A stretch of 64,000 bases of DNA, taken from assembly GCA_024734495.1 (NCBI GenBank), contig JALMQS010000073.1, positions 2,551,805 to 2,615,804 of the forward strand, in the 5' to 3' direction. This DNA is from Forficula auricularia (taxonomy: Eukaryota; Arthropoda; Insecta; Dermaptera; Forficulidae). This document shows, one piece after another, positions 1 to 10,216 of the stretch. The translations under genes and the position numbers were made by a program. Position 1 is the first letter of the stretch, and each line of letters opens with the position of its first letter. A model generated the notes under the pieces. It did not search any database. It saw nothing but the letters and a program-made list of their open reading frames with translations, and was not told the DNA's origin.

Positions 1-5
1 GAAAT

Positions 6-90
6 GGATTACTTTTAATTATATGTCAGATGGGTTGTTTCCCGTAGGAAGGTAAAAACAACCCATCTTACATATAATTAAAAATAATCC
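6..90. repeat. Short foldback (hairpin)
   Basis: Two 35-bp arms (6-40 and 56-90) are inverted copies with about two mismatches and a 15-bp loop. No coding potential. It may be the remnant of a foldback MITE. The window edge is too close to look for a target duplication. Confidence 0.7.
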
Positions 91-762
91 CTTCCATCTC
101 GGATCTAATAATGACAATCTCTTGGGATTTTCCTAGACTAAATCGCACATCCAATGCAATAAGGCCCTCGAAATTTTTGAAAATTGAGTTAGGTGTAGAA
201 TAATGTTACGGGGTTTCAAGTAAGTTGACTGCAGAAAGGCTATATACTTATTTTTAAAAATAGCCCATAGGGAGCATATAATGTCCTTAGGTTTCTTAAG
301 AAATCCATTGTTATAATCATATTCACAACACTGTTGTTTAAAACATACCTTTTTTGACATGTGGCTTTACTGCATTAGATGTGCGAAATATTTTTTAATT
401 ATCCCCCTGTGGACCGGGGGTAGAATGTGTCCACAGTATCCTCTGCTTGTCGTAACAGACGGCTAAACGGGGTTGGATGTTAACAACTTATTCCATAAAA
501 ATCATCTGAAATAAAGGAGAAAGGTATCGGATAGGAAACTGACGAATTTCATGGAATAGATCTTGCGTACAAAATGATTTATGAATCGCGATTCGTAGGT
601 ACGGTCTTAAGTCTTTAGAAATTAGAAATCGAATGATGCATTTAGGTGTCGCGAATGGAAAATCCGGAAATGTAGCCATTGCCATTTGGAGATTAATGCT
701 GAAACAGGCCAAGAACCTCTGGAGTCTTTAAAGTCAAGCAAAGATAAAAATTGTATTTAAAA
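91..762. other. No gene recognised; GC-richer repeat-like patch
   Basis: AT-rich sequence with two short ORFs without recognisable domains. Positions 400-485 are GC-richer, with a C-run/G-run and CTGCTTGTCGTAA. This resembles a dispersed arthropod repeat I recall, but I cannot assign it to a named family. Confidence 0.3.
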
Positions 763-1593
763 TACACTACGGTGCAAAAAAATCGAGCCACCAATAAAAA
801 CTTAATTAAATAGTAAATCATTTTTAATTTTTATTTTACAAGGAACCATACATTACTGAAATTATTGCTTATTGACAGTGTACTTGTCACTTGTCGTTGA
901 CTTAACCCTTGATTAATTAGGCACACAATTTGAACAGCTTGAACTTGAGAAATATCTATTTTGTATATTTTGTCAATGATGCTTAATTCAAAATTATTCA
1001 TTTTTTTATATTTCAAATTGAATTGGATCTTTTATTAAAACTTTATTTAAATGTAAGTGATATTGAGAAAGTAGGATAATTTGTAATTGTATCTTTTAAT
1101 TTAATTTAATTTATTTTTATTGGTTTATTAAACAAGAAATTATTTTTAAAATTGCTACAAATAACCATATAATTTGTGCTATTAACTCTTAAACTAACAT
1201 ATTCAATAAATATGGGTGATAATTTTTGAATTTCTTAGTAAAAATAAATAAAATTAAATTAAAAGATACAATTACAAATTATCCTACTTTCTCAATATCA
1301 CTTACATTTAAATAAAGTTTTAATAAAAAATCCAATTCAATTTGAAATATCAAAAAAATGAATAATTTTGAATTAAGCATCATTGATAAAATATACAAAA
1401 TAGATATTTCTCAAGTTCAAGCTGTTCAAATTGTGTGCCTAATTAATCAAGGGTTAAGTCCACGACAAGTGACAAGTACACTGTCAATGGGCAATAGTTT
1501 CAGTAATGTATGGTTCCTTGTAAAAAAATTAAAAATGATTTACTGTTTGATTGGGTTTTTGTTGGTGGCTCGATTTTTTTGCACTTCAGTGTA
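763..1593. mobile_element. Head-to-head dimer of a deleted Tc1-like transposon
   Basis: The outer ends are inverted repeats that begin with TA and continue CACT..GTGCAAAAAAATCGAGCCACC, the usual Tc1/mariner arrangement of a TA target. Two ~355-bp arms (763-1121 and about 1238-1593) are inverted copies around a ~115-bp unique spacer. Each arm encodes the N-terminal helix-turn-helix of a Tc1-type transposase reading outward from the centre, then runs directly into the terminal repeat. The catalytic DDE region has been deleted from both halves. It cannot encode transposase and could only have moved in trans. Confidence 0.8.
831..1016 (-). pseudogene. Tc1-like transposase N-terminal HTH fragment (left arm)
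   Basis: A 61-codon reading frame contains the pattern VQAVQIVCLINQGLSQRQV followed by a second helix ending NVWFLVK. That fits the homeodomain-like DNA-binding head of Tc1/mariner transposases. It begins near the centre of the inverted dimer and stops before any catalytic residues. It is a fragment, not a gene, and is the mirror copy of 1358-1540. Confidence 0.65.
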
Positions 1594-1747
1594 TAATTAC
1601 GAAGTAATTGTATATTTCCTCAGAGTTTCATCTTTTAGAAATATATTTTATTCAGAATTAATTAAGATAATTAGAAGTAAAAGAATATGTAAAAATCTCA
1701 TTATTTTACACGAATATGTATGTAATAGCATTTTATACAATATTTAA
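1358..1747 (+). pseudogene. Tc1-like transposase N-terminal HTH fragment (right arm)
   Basis: Residues 1-60 repeat the helix-turn-helix of the left arm (NQGLSPRQV, NVWFLVKKLK). After codon ~62 the frame runs through the terminal inverted repeat and into flanking DNA, so the C-terminal part of this 129-codon frame is not transposase. No DDE residues are present. Confidence 0.65.
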
Positions 1748-1955
1748 TTGACTAGATGAGTGAGTAAAATTTTCTACTTTATCCACATAATGTCAATTCA
1801 AGTTTACAAGTAAAAAACCGCTATTGAATATTCGAAAAATATTTTTAAATTAATCAGATTACATACTTTTCATTTAATTCTGATGAAAATGTTATAAATA
1901 TTATATTTAAATTAAAAGCTTTTATTATTCAAAATCTTCTTTTTTTCCGCTTACC
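1594..1955. other. No gene recognised
   Basis: AT-rich intergenic DNA; nothing recognisable on either strand. Confidence 0.5.
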
Positions 1956-2076
1956 ATCCCTAGTATCACAATGTTTCAAACTATATAGTAGCTATATAGT
2001 CCCTATATAGATTCTCAAAATCTATATAGGGACAATATAGTTACTATATAGTTTGAAACATTCTGCTACTAGGGAT
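1956..2076. repeat. 121-bp palindromic foldback
   Basis: The outer 10 bp (ATCCCTAGTA / TACTAGGGAT) and the inner ~42-bp arms built on CTATATAG repeats pair around a centre near 2017. It is MITE-like and has no ORF. Confidence 0.7.
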
Positions 2077-2325
2077 ACGTCTCGGTTTGAAGGTATGGTT
2101 CAGGTGTCCCGGTCAGCTTGTCATTTTATTCCAGTTATTTGGAAAAAATTAAGTGCTGCCTCGGCAAAGTTAACTGTGAACTAAATATTAATGAATTTCT
2201 CGAAGCGATTAAAAATACAAAGAAATAGAAGAAAAAGTAAGCTTTTTCAAGACTCGGTATGCTTGTTAGAGCCGAAACAAGTAATTACTTTTGTACATTT
2301 ATGTCTGAATTCTGATGCAATCCAA

Positions 2326-2895
2326 TTTTTTTTTTTTTTTTTCTGATAATGATGAGAGAAGGAGTTACACCAATAAAGGTGCAACCCCTAAAGGCCTGGG
2401 TTGGCCCCTCCATCGTGAAAAGAAGAAGAAAGAATTTTATGGGTTGGGCGGGGGTCGAAGGTATCTGTGGATACGGGTCTTAAATAGCTGAAGGTTATAG
2501 GTCGCGGGAAAGATGGTGGCAGGGAGCGAGTTCCAGTCTCTGGAGGTCAAAGGGATAAAAGAGTTGGCGAAAGCGCTTGTTCGAATTTTATCCAATTTGA
2601 CAGCGAAGGGGTGCTGAGCGTTAGAAAACCGCGTGTTTCTCGTAAAGAGGGCATAGGGGGGATAATTGATTTCAGCTCGACTGAACAGACACCGTGATAG
2701 TATCTGTAGTACAGGGAAAGGGCAGAAACGGTTCTTCGGTGAGCCAGGGAGTCGAGTGAGTTGGTTAGAGCCGGTTCTCCTATTAGTTTAATTGCTCGCT
2801 TCTGAATTGCATCCAGTGTGGCAAGAGAATGCTTGGAGGCACCCCTCCACAGATGAGAGCCGTATTCGAGACAGGGACGAATTTGAGCCTTATAC
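2326..2895 (-). mobile_element. 5'-truncated Jockey-type LINE, 3' end
   Basis: The minus strand encodes the region downstream of the reverse transcriptase. Recognisable blocks are IRPCLEYGSHLWRG, DAIQKRAIKLIG and LTSRDWNSLPATIFP, typical of the C-terminus of Jockey-clade LINE ORF2. One frameshift separates the LTLS and PFAVKL blocks. The element ends in a poly-A tail, seen as the T-run at 2326-2342. Endonuclease and RT catalytic parts are absent, so this is a dead 5'-truncated copy. A degenerate relative lies at 51,225-51,385. Confidence 0.85.
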
Positions 2896-3792
2896 CTTAT
2901 ACAATTGAATATTCTCTCTCTCTATAACAAGTATTGTTTTAATCCGAGTACAAAAAGCCATTCCTAGAATAATAGAAATTAAGAAATTAATCTCTTATAG
3001 TCTGAAACAGGTTTGAACTTGTATTTTGCATCCTTGCAATATACCTTAGCTCTAAAGAAAGAGAGATCATTCTATTCACGCTCTTTTTAGCTCTTTTCAT
3101 CGATTTCTAATGAAAGAATCGCTCACCCGAATATTAAATAATAAAAAAATGAAAACTTTTTCAAGACTCTGTACACTAGAGCGGTCCTAGTAATAATTAA
3201 TAAATTTAAATATAAATTGTTCATTTATGGCTATACTATAACATTATCTTAAAATCTCAATAAAATTATTCAAAAAATATTTTCTGCCTTTTGAAACAGA
3301 TATTCCAAAATCTAATCAGTACTATTCTGTTAATACGAACTGTGTGACTTCCCTTTCTTGGGCTATCGTGAGTCTCGGTATTCATACACACAAAGAGAAA
3401 AAAAATCATAGTTGAAAAATATTTTTCTCCGCGTTTTAGATATTTTGGAACACAATGAGGAAATATTTATTTTTGTGCGTGATTTAACACTAGGGCCGCC
3501 TGAGAGTAATTTTTAACTGCCAGTGATATATAATAATAGTTTAGCCTCAAAAAAGACTAACTTGTTGAATCATAAATACTTTGCTGAATATAATTCTCTC
3601 TTTGTAAAATCAAATAGAAGTTGTTCATTTTTTTATTTCGAATAAACTCTCGAATATGTCTCCTTGTGAGAAAAAAATATTATTTTAAGTTTATTTTTAC
3701 CATAAAAAGTCTCTCAACATTTTTCCAAACCAATATTATATTCATTTTCCTTTGAAATTAATCAGCGAAGCCTAAAAGCTATGCAACCAAAT
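2896..3792. other. No gene recognised
   Basis: AT-rich. A short segment at ~3150-3185 (TTTTTCAAGACTC) resembles 2230-2265 and 44,445-44,470, so part of it is an old dispersed repeat. Nothing else was recognised. Confidence 0.4.
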
Positions 3793-3904
3793 TGTTATAT
3801 TTACTTTAATCAATTGGCTAAAGGTTCAATTATGGGAAAAAGTTGAAATAAAAGCTAACTTTTATTTAATACTTTATTTTGGGCAGACGTAATCGATATT
3901 TTAC

Positions 3905-3945
3905 AACGTTTCGAGAGCTGCACTGCTGCTCTTCATCAGTGCACA
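3905..3945 (-). ncRNA. Hammerhead-ribozyme-like core
   Basis: On the minus strand the core reads CTGATGA, one unpaired A, a stem II of GAGC pairing with GCTC, then (after two extra bases) GAAACG. Stem I pairing is poor and the base after the palindrome is U. It is recognisable but may be inactive. Confidence 0.5.
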
Positions 3946-4099
3946 TCAACTGGAAAAGATTATTGCATGTTTTAAATTTTTGTTTTAACTTTTTATAATA
4001 AATTTCTAAAGGGTGGAATTATCTATTATTTTACCCTTTAAAAATTTATTATAAAAAGTTAAAACAAAAATTTAAAACTTGCAATAATCTTTTCCAGTT

Positions 4100-4145
4100 G
4101 ACGTGCACTGATGAAGAGCAGCGGTGTAACGCTCGAAACGTTGTA
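4100..4145 (+). ncRNA. Hammerhead-ribozyme-like core
   Basis: CTGATGA (4108-4114), one unpaired A, stem II GAGC/GCTC (4116-4119 with 4131-4134), then GAAA (4135-4138) and CGTT. It is the mirror partner of the core at 3905-3945. There is one extra base before stem II compared with the textbook hammerhead, and the base pair next to the cleavage site does not form. Confidence 0.5.
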
Positions 4146-4291
4146 AAATATCGATTATGTCTGCCCAAAATAGATTATTAAATAAAAGTTAGCTTTTATT
4201 TCAATTTTTTCCCCCATAACTGGCACCTTAGCCAATTCATTAAAATAAAATAGAGCCACCAAACACGGTTCTTTTTAAATGTTATATTTAC

Positions 4292-4720
4292 ATTTGTTAA
4301 GACGGTCTACAGGCTTTCTGCCAAATCAAATAAAAATAACTTTTTTATTTTAATTAAGGAAGTCGGGTGCCAACGAAGAAATTAATTAAATGTCTATAAC
4401 TATTTAATTTCCTTGAACTGTGTGATCTTGCCAACTACTTATGTATATAATTCTGTAAAGCCATACGCTAAATAAATAAATAAACTATTTAATTAAATAT
4501 ACGTAGCTTATCAGAAATGTTTCACTGCGTGAGATGTCGATTATCTAAACTATTTTTTTCTATATTTCGATGGTAACTTTTTTGAATAAAATAAATAAAT
4601 GTTCTGGAATCTCCAGTGAATTTAATTTTTAGTTTTTTATACATATCTTGAGACTAAGTAATCCTGAAGTTTCAAGAATTTTTTTTGCTAAAAAATTATT
4701 TTTCCTCATACAAAATGGTG
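4292..4720. other. No gene recognised
   Basis: AT-rich. A TAAATAAATAAATAAA run near 4470-4485 follows sequence resembling a LINE or SINE 3' tail. There is no reading frame to assign it. Confidence 0.35.
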
Positions 4721-5630
4721 TAGGGGAGAGGTGGCATGAAAGGGACACTTATTGAAAGGGACAATTCAAATAACTCGCCAAATAAAAGTCGTCTCGGAAC
4801 GACAGTATTTTTATGCCTAGGCAACCCCAAAGTACATACATTGACATCTTACTTCACACTCCTATCATTTCAAGGATGCCGGTGACGTGCATGTGTTCGT
4901 AATCATATACCAAATTAATTTTTTGGCTCTTCTTTAGAAACATTTTTCCCAGTACTGTAAACTATTAATTAAACAGTTTAGCGTTGTTTATAATTGGTGA
5001 TATACATGCAGATATGAGAAAAAAAGATCAGTAAACTTTTATTTCGGATTGTTGATTTTGTGGTCATGTTTTTAATTTTTGTTTGGTAGTTATGAAAGGG
5101 ACGTCCATTTCATGACTAGTATTTCATAAAAAATTGTTAGTGTTACTTTTTACCATATAGAAAAAAACAATAATTTTAAAAGATAATTATTACTATTAAA
5201 AGAACTATGATTGTTTTGTTTTTTTAATTATATGAAGGTAAATGTTTATTTCCAGTTAATTATCTTTTAAGATGAGAAATTTAAGAACAATTTGATGTTA
5301 ATTACTTTCAAAGATGTGATTTTAAACTAAAGATAGTTAATTATATACGTGCTTCTTAATATTTAGTATGTGTGTAACAAAGTTTACGGTGATTTTCTTA
5401 TATTAACGCGCTGTCCCTTTCAATACAACCTATTTTTGAAAGGGACAACATACACTTTTTTTTAAATGCGAAAATATACTACTTAGAACAATTGAATGTG
5501 TTTTATCGTATTTTATTTCGATAGCCAATAAATTGAAGTTTTTAATTATTTTTTCCTCTTTTAAATGTTATATTATTTATTTGCTAGAGCCTCCACAGCA
5601 AAACTGTCCCTTTCATGCCATCTCTTATAG
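4721..5630. mobile_element. MITE-like element with AAAGGGACA terminal repeats
   Basis: The left end (4731-4747) and right end (5605-5621) are inverted copies of GTGGCATGAAAGGGACA with about one mismatch, and similarity continues outward toward a TA. AAAGGGAC recurs subterminally in both orientations (near 4753, 5096, 5410, 5437 and 5609), as is common in DNA transposons. The ~910-bp element has no transposase ORF. The superfamily is not assigned. Confidence 0.65.
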
Positions 5631-5975
5631 CAATCAAATTTGAACATAGACTACTTTTTTATTACCTAGTGTTCAAACTCTAATCTTAAATAAATAATCA
5701 AAATTAAGAAAAACAACTCCGTCTGTCTTTTGATGTTAATAATTTGACATTTTCTTTCTTTCTTTTATTTATTTTTTATTTTTTATTTATTTATTTTTTT
5801 AATTTCAATCTTCCGATCGATCCACTTTGCGTGCAAATTGATTCCGCCCAATCCAATCGACCCAGTCAATTCAAATTCCAATCACGTCAAACGTATTTTA
5901 TTTCTTTTTGTTAAAATTACTTGGAATAGACACTTTATGTGATACTTTGCAAAAAAGCCTTATTGATTTTCTTTA
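5631..5975. other. No gene recognised
   Basis: AT-rich, with a T-rich stretch of TTTATT repeats at ~5755-5800; nothing coding. Confidence 0.4.
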
Positions 5976-7096
5976 TACAGGGTGGTGACTTGGCAGACGC
6001 AGCATGGCGATTGCAATGTTAATTTTTGAATGTGCATTTATTTGCTCCCCTAATTATTTTAGAGTTAAAGTTCTTATAGGTTTTTTGTAGAGAAAAAATA
6101 CTGAATCCGAACATATTTTTGTTTTCAAATTTTGAAATTTCAGAACCGTAATAATCAACATTATAAATAATTGTATTTTTACAAAAATCACTGAGGCCAT
6201 GGAATTATTAAAACAAACAAGGCATTTCCATTTGTTGTTTTGATGTATTGACGTTTGTTATATTTGAACTTTTTAAAATCAGTTCTTATTAGAATTTATT
6301 TATTCCCATAATGAGAAACTCGTTAAATATGAATGGCCTGAATTTTGTATTCGTCATTGATAAATAAAAATAGTAGATTCACGTAGATGAAGCTTAGAAC
6401 GAGCTTTTAAATTTTCACAAGAATAATCAACGAAATTTAAGTAATATTTTTAAACGTATTTAAGTAATTTAGAATTTAATTTTTTAACATAATTACTAAT
6501 ACTTAATACTTAATTATTTCAACTTTCTTGTAATGAATACATTGTAATAAGAACTGACTTTAAAAAGTTAAGTTTTGTTTTATAATCATAGATTTGTTCA
6601 CCAATATGAATCCATTTTGAGACTAGTAAAAACAATAAAACTTAAACAATCGACAACAATAAAAGTTTTGAATTTAAATTTTTTAAATAAATATCTACAT
6701 TTTTAAAATCGTTTTTTTGGACAAAATCTGATGTAATTATCTTTTAGAATTTTAATTCTGCTCAGTTTTTTGTATTCTAATTATTCTCTAAAATAATCAC
6801 TAAAGACATCACTATTAAACGTCAAATAGAAACTACAAATGCAAATGCCTTGTTTGTTTTAATAATTCCATGGCCTCAGTGATTTTTGTAAAAATACATT
6901 TATTTATAATGTTGATTATTACGGTTCTGAAATTTCAAAATTTGAAAACTAAAATATGTTCGGATTCAGTATTTTTTTTCTCTACAAAAAACCTATAAGA
7001 ACTTTAACTCTAAAATAATTAGGGGAGCAAATAAATGCACATTCAAAAATTAACATTGTAATCGCTATGCTGCGTCGGCCAAGTCACCACCCTGTA
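5976..7096. mobile_element. Large foldback element, mariner-like ends
   Basis: The ends are TACAGGGTGGTGACTTGG and its inverse, so a TA target and a mariner-style TACAGGGTG terminus. Arms of ~265 bp (5976-6240 and 6830-7096) are nearly perfect inverted copies. A second, shorter inverted pair lies inside (about 6258-6292 with 6543-6572). The loop is AT-rich with no ORF. The element at 42,773-43,342 has similar termini. Confidence 0.75.
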
Positions 7097-7540
7097 TAAT
7101 ATATTTTTATATCGTATTTATTTGATTCTATTTTCTGTTTAATATCTTGGCTACGTGTATACTATATTTCTCGTTACACATAATCCAAACTGTATCTCCA
7201 TTAAATTTTAAAATCATTAATTTTTCATTTCGAGTGTAGACATATTCCCAATTTTATAATTATACATAATAATAATTTACAATCCACACACACATGTGGA
7301 CCTGGTGGACAATTTTAGACGGTTTAAGATTTAATCATTTACAATATAAAATAGGCAATAGTACAGTAAATTTATCCTTCATATTGAATTCTATAAATAG
7401 CCTTTTTATGACAGATGTATTTTGATTTTTGCCCATTTTTCCAAATCACATGTAATCTTTTTTTTTAATTTTCTTTTATTACAGAATAGACCAGGTTAAA
7501 GTGATATATATCTATATACATTTCCCTTATGGATGCGAGG
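7097..7540. other. No gene recognised
   Basis: AT-rich intergenic DNA, no feature supported. Confidence 0.4.
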
Positions 7541-8070
7541 ATTAAATGATGTATCTGACCAAAAACATAAATGTGAAAAAGGGGTGAAGTTCGGTACAAA
7601 AGGCTTCACCGACAAAATTGTTGAGATCTAAACGGGTACCAAGTTCCATAGCAGTTGCTTAAATCATAGCCATAGGAATGTACAACGTTCTTCAATTGTT
7701 TTAAAAGAAAATTTGTTACGTTCTTTGATATTGAATTTATAACTTGGCAAGCTATAATAGTCAATAACTTACGTTTAACGTAATGATATTTAATACAAGC
7801 TTAACATTTAGATTTGCTAGTTGTTCTATTTTATAGTAGAAACAATTTAGTTGGATATAAAACTTGCCAAGTTATAAATTTAATATCAAAGAACGTAACA
7901 AATTTTCTTTTAAATCAATTGAAGAACGTTGTACATTCCTATGGCTATGATTTAAGCAACTGCTATGGAACTTGGTACCCGTTTAGATATCAACAATTTT
8001 CTCGGCCAAGCCTTTTATACCGAACTTGGCCCCTTTTTCACATTTATGTTTTGGTCAGATATCATTAATT
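7541..8070. repeat. Foldback element, ~210-bp arms
   Basis: Arms 7541-7753 and 7857-8070 are inverted copies around a ~100-bp unique loop. The 84-codon frame at 7814-8068 is only the translation of the right arm and is not a gene. No target duplication was found. Confidence 0.7.
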
Positions 8071-8159
8071 TTTGAAAACTTTTATCCTTTAATTTATCTA
8101 AATAATTACATTTAAACATGTATATTAATAATTATTTTAAATATTTCTCATAAAATATC

Positions 8160-8640
8160 TGTTAAAAACCCGGTCGGGTTTTCATAAATTTCACCCCTTC
8201 ATTTCGGACCCCGAAGAAGGGAAATTTCAATATCCTCCTTTATTAATGTGCCAAACTTTACCAGTATGCCAAATTTCAGAATTCTAGCTTGATTGTATAT
8301 TTCCACTATATGTTAATTAAGCCTATATAATAAATTTCACCCCTTCATTTTAGGTCCTAAAAAAGGGAAAGTTTCGGTTTTTCGATTTTTCCCTTTAATT
8401 GTAGCCCAAACTCTACCAGAATGACAAATTTCAACATTTTAGGATCAGCGGAAGTACTTTAGGTTTTTTATTTGTCAGTCAGTGAGTGAGTGAGTGAGTC
8501 AGTGTTAAAAATGCCACTTTTCAGACCTTAATAACTCAATAACTATAATAGGTTTTGACACGTGTGTCTAGATAAAAAAAAAAGAAAAACTCTTAGTAGA
8601 AATCCTACTATATTTACATTATAGTAGGCGGGTACAATCT
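8160..8640. repeat. Dispersed repeat with two ~150-bp units and GTCA/GTGA microsatellite
   Basis: A unit beginning AAATTTCACCCCTTCATTT occurs near 8187 and again near 8334, each followed by AAGGGAAA and later CCAAACT.TACCAG. The unit pair ends in a TCAGTCAGTGAGTGAGTGAG microsatellite at ~8476-8503. The layout resembles widespread insect interspersed repeats. Coding potential is absent. Confidence 0.5.
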
Positions 8641-9524
8641 CCAATCTCTATTGTATTTATTTAAATTGAATTAAAATTAAGAGGGTGATTAGTATTCGGC
8701 TCGGTAACCCTTCCAACTCTTCTTCACCGGCAAAGATTTGAAACTCTCAGGTGCATTCTCAGTTCATTTTATTGAACTATGTATGCTTATAATGAGAAAA
8801 TGACTAAAATTACTAGACTGCTTGTCATTAGTTATCTTACATTATCCTTAAATTAAAATAATGATTCGTATTAAAAGAGAGATAGGTGGAAGTATTTTAG
8901 TGAAGGTATAGTCTTCCCAAGAACATTAAACTTCGATTTCTATACACAATTTATCTCTGTTTTTTTTTTCTATAAAATTAATTTTGAACTGGTGGAAAAA
9001 CTTTGATATCAATTTCCAGTCTCGTAATGACCGCCCATTAAAATGTTATTAGGAAAATAATAAAACTTGTTATATGATCATTTTTATTATATTAAATGAT
9101 AATCTCATCTAACCAATAAATTCGAATATTTTAGGATTTAATCATTTAGATTGAATGTGGCCTTCGAAGTTTCCCATCAAATGGATTTCCTATTCGATCT
9201 AAGGAGTTCTTGTAAATGTTAATATTGATTCTGGAGGAAATCCAAAAAACTTTTTTATTGCCTAAACTATTTTCAATACAGATTTCTGCTTTATACGCGA
9301 AATTCTATGAAAATTACTTGATATGATTTTCATTTGTTATGAAACATAAATAAGGGTAAAACTTGGATATGCGATTAAGAAATGAATATGTTTATTTATT
9401 ATTGAAGAGACTTTTTTTCTGAACTGAGTCAAAATAAAGATACATTCGAGTGAAAATGGCTTAATTATTTATTTAATCATTAACATATTTACAAGGAATG
9501 CATTTAAATTTAAGTCATTTAAAA
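8641..9524. other. No gene recognised
   Basis: Mostly AT-rich. 8690-8760 is slightly GC-richer without a recognisable motif. This is the left flank of the LTR retrotransposon. Confidence 0.4.
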
Positions 9525-9528
9525 TAAT

Positions 9529-10044
9529 TGTAATGAAATAAGCACCCCTTGGCCCTTATATTCATAATCGGCATATAGCTTGCCAGGTTTGTTTTATTGT
9601 TTCTTTTAGTAGGTGCAGTTGGCAGTCTGTCATTGCTCTCCGCCCCGTTGCTATCATGAGTTGCGCGTGGAAGGCTATCTCGACTGGCGGAGTCAGTCAG
9701 CCGGAGGCACGCTAGCGGACACAAACTCTATGACTCAGCTGATGCACGCTGTCCACCATTATTGTTCACTTTCTTTGTTAATTAAACTTATATTAAATTC
9801 AGTCACTTTACACACACACAGTTTCAACTTGTTTCAATCGCTGTTTTCATTGTCTTCTTTACTTATATACATAATTATTCTATTAATACACTTTGTACAA
9901 ATTGATTATTCTTCTTTACATAAATTAAAATCTTTTCTTTCAAAACTTCTATCTTTTATTCCAGAGTGCTAAATATACCATTACACAATAAAATCCTAAT
10001 TTGGGCCTCACCCAGATTTAACATAAGTAGGTTAAATCGCCACA
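9529..10044 (+). repeat. 5' LTR
   Basis: Starts TGTAATGAAA and ends CGCCACA. An AATAAA polyadenylation signal lies at 9987-9992. The 119-codon frame at 9613-9972 occurs identically in the 3' LTR and is not a gene. Confidence 0.93.
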
Positions 10045-10060
10045 TGGAGGACCGCACCGA
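10045..10060 (+). promoter_or_regulatory. Primer-binding site of the LTR element
   Basis: TGGAGGACCGCACCG follows the LTR directly and would pair with a tRNA 3' end finishing in CCA. The exact primer tRNA is not identified. Confidence 0.6.
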
Positions 10061-10216
10061 TATGACGAATGAAACAAGGTCAACCTGTGTGTGTTTGTTG
10101 TAATTAATTATCATTTTATTTTTTTAGTCCAAAATCTTGTGATATAATTAGCGTGAAAGGCCTAATTAATTTGATTTATTTTTTTAAATAGTGATACCAT
10201 CTGTCCTGAAATAACA

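Larger units (their letters stand above)
3805..4279 (-). mobile_element. Hammerhead-bearing foldback retroelement (copy 1)
   Basis: Arms 3805-~4020 and ~4030-4244 are long inverted copies. Each arm carries a hammerhead-like core facing outward. The inverted repeat is followed on the right by a 35-nt unique extension (4245-4279). The whole is flanked by a perfect 12-bp duplication TGTTATATTTAC (3793-3804 and 4280-4291). Copies at 27,864, 44,748 and 52,043 have the same plan, with the extension on the left. The extension position suggests this copy is in minus orientation. A Penelope-like or retrozyme-like non-autonomous element is the best reading; no ORF is present. Confidence 0.75.

Noticed and set aside
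7814..8068. 84-codon plus-strand ORF
   Set aside because: It is the translation of the right arm of a foldback; the mirror arm encodes the inverse and there is no domain.
9613..9972. 119-codon ORF, repeated identically at 15,321-15,680
   Set aside because: Lies inside the LTRs, low-complexity hydrophobic, no domain.
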